Assembly: GCA_037833965.1 (NCBI GenBank)
Contig: AP031355.1
Span: forward strand, 3,435,501 to 3,499,500
DNA: 64,000 bases
Direction of reading: 5' to 3'
From: Marchantia polymorpha subsp. ruderalis
Taxonomy: Eukaryota > Streptophyta > Marchantiopsida > Marchantiales > Marchantiaceae
The first letter of the stretch is position 1. Each line of letters opens with the position of its first letter. Shown here one piece after another: positions 62,898-64,000 of this stretch. The position numbers and the translations under genes were made by a program. The notes below the pieces were generated by a model. It was not told the DNA's origin and searched no databases. It saw only the letters and a program-made list of their open reading frames with translations.

Positions 62898-64000
62898 TCA
62901 CATGTGGTATTTCTTCAACCGCCACCCGTTCACTCGGGTGCCTAACAAATCGCCGGCCAGGTCCGCAAGTTGGATGGATCCATTCGGGAAGACTTCGACA
63001 ACCCTGTAAGGTCCCATCCATCTTAGGTGCAGTTTGCCTGGGAATCTGGCATGCCTGCTGTCGTAGAGCAATGCCAAATCACCCGCCTGCAGTAGTACCG
63101 GTTTGATCTTTTTATCGTATCTCTCCTTTCGGCGGAGCTGGATTTTCCTGGTGCGATCTTCGGCGTCTCGTCTCCTCTCATCCAGCAGCGTGACCTCCTG
63201 TAACCTGTAGAGCTGACTCTCCTCTGCGCCCATCCTCTGCAAATCCAACGTTCGTTGGGTGGGTACTTCAAATTCGATCGGGAGGATCGGGTGTTGCCCA
63301 TACACCAGAAAGTATGGCGTCTGTTTGGTCGTGATCTTCTCAGCTGTGCGGTACGCCCATAGAGCGGCTGCTAGCTTCGTATCCCAGTCGTGAGCGTGAT
63401 TCACCGTGACCTTGAGTAGTATTTTACACAGCAGACCATTGGACTTCTCCGTCAGTCCATTTGCCTTGGGATTGTATGGAGTAGTCTTCCGGTGCTTGAT
63501 GTGGAAATACCGTGTCAGATCTTCGATGATCTGATTCAGAAAATGCGTGCCCCGGTCGCTGACTAGCTCTAAGGGACATCCGTAGCGTGTGATGATCGAC
63601 TCAAACAAGAATGCTGCCACTGTGGCAGCATCATCCCTTCTGGTGGCCCTGGCCTCTACCATTTTGGTGGCGTAGTCTGTTGCTACCAGAATGTAGCGCC
63701 TTCGTGTACTTCTAGTCACTGGTTGTATCGGCCCTACAAAGTCAATGCCCCACTTTTCGAAAGGTGCTAGAGGCATGATGGGAGTCAGGGGCCAGCGTGT
63801 TGTAGGCGTCGGTCTCCCCGTCCTCTGGCAACTGTCGCACTTGCGGATGTAATCGAGAACATCCTTAAACATGGTCGGCCACCAATACCCCGCATTTAGG
63901 ATCTTTGTGACCGTGTTCCTGGTGGCATAGTGTCCACCCGCCTCCTCTGTATGCATCGCACTCACTATTCTTGGTACCTCTGATTCCTCCAGGCATCTGC
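62898..64000 (-). CDS. Pol of element D, integrase part (partial)
   Basis: The C-terminal 367 or so codons of pol, open to the window edge. It contains the HHCC finger (CDSCQRTG), the D,D35E residues in GIDFVGP, SDRGTH and GLTEKSN, and the C-terminal LRWMGPYRVVEVF and NGWRLKKYHM, nearly identical to B. Reverse transcriptase and RNase H lie beyond the window. Confidence 0.94.
   Translation of the reverse strand, partial: RCLEESEVPRIVSAMHTEEAGGHYATRNTVTKILNAGYWWPTMFKDVLDYIRKCDSCQRTGRPTPTTRWPLTPIMPLAPFEKWGIDFVGPIQPVTRSTRRRYILVATDYATKMVEARATRRDDAATVAAFLFESIITRYGCPLELVSDRGTHFLNQIIEDLTRYFHIKHRKTTPYNPKANGLTEKSNGLLCKILLKVTVNHAHDWDTKLAAALWAYRTAEKITTKQTPYFLVYGQHPILPIEFEVPTQRTLDLQRMGAEESQLYRLQEVTLLDERRRDAEDRTRKIQLRRKERYDKKIKPVLLQAGDLALLYDSRHARFPGKLHLRWMGPYRVVEVFPNGSIQLADLAGDLLGTRVNGWRLKKYHM

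Larger units (their letters stand above)
57485..64000 (-). mobile_element. Element D: A/B-subfamily element, 3' part
   Basis: Minus-strand element with a complete 3' LTR (57485-62860), polypurine tract and the integrase end of pol running off the window. Closely related to A and B. Its 5' LTR and gag must lie to the right. Confidence 0.93.

Overview
The window looks like nuclear DNA of a land plant. It holds one four-exon class III (secretory) peroxidase gene, a plant-only family. It also holds several Ty3/gypsy LTR retrotransposons whose primer-binding sites match the 3' end of tRNA-Asp, as in the plant Tat/Athila (OTA) branch. Genus cannot be read from the sequence; the retrotransposon-rich landscape would suit a bryophyte, lycophyte, fern or other repeat-rich genome (inference).

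Layout. 1-9142 is mostly low-copy DNA with the peroxidase gene on the minus strand (exons 7091-6852, 6648-6460, 6322-6157, 5757-5348) and a possible glycosyl hydrolase 3 scrap. 9143-34116 is element A (minus strand), cut off inside pol on its left. Its 5' LTR is interrupted by a complete element B (13117-29709, plus strand, target duplication AACAC). 34117-45303 is element C (plus strand), a second subfamily whose 5' LTR survives only as its last 0.5 kb. 45304-49794 is low-copy DNA with about ten head-to-tail tRNA-like repeats of about 195 bp. 49795-57484 is an old LTR remnant (E) carrying two solo LTRs, 49979-52647 (duplication CATTG) and 52729-57441 (duplication ACGGT). Element D (minus strand, from 57485) inserted into the same remnant and runs off the right end.

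The retroelements share an unusual plan. The LTRs are 4.7-5.4 kb, and upstream of the TATA box (that is, in U3) each long LTR carries its own reading frame of about 970-1050 codons, with a conserved N-terminal domain, a long proline/serine-rich middle and a C-terminal coiled coil. Four copies of this frame are uninterrupted. In genomic RNA it would lie 3' of pol and 3' of the polypurine tract, an env/nef/sag-like position. Gag-protease and pol lie in one frame separated by a single UAG followed by CAAUUA or CAACUA, which fits the CARYYA stop-readthrough context. A hairpin with compensatory changes lies just after the TATA box, and a 13-codon upstream frame overlaps the gag start in all three copies examined.

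History read from the nesting: C inserted, A inserted into C's 5' LTR, B inserted into A's 5' LTR. A later deletion removed most of A's pol, A's 3' LTR and the left 4.4 kb of C's 5' LTR.
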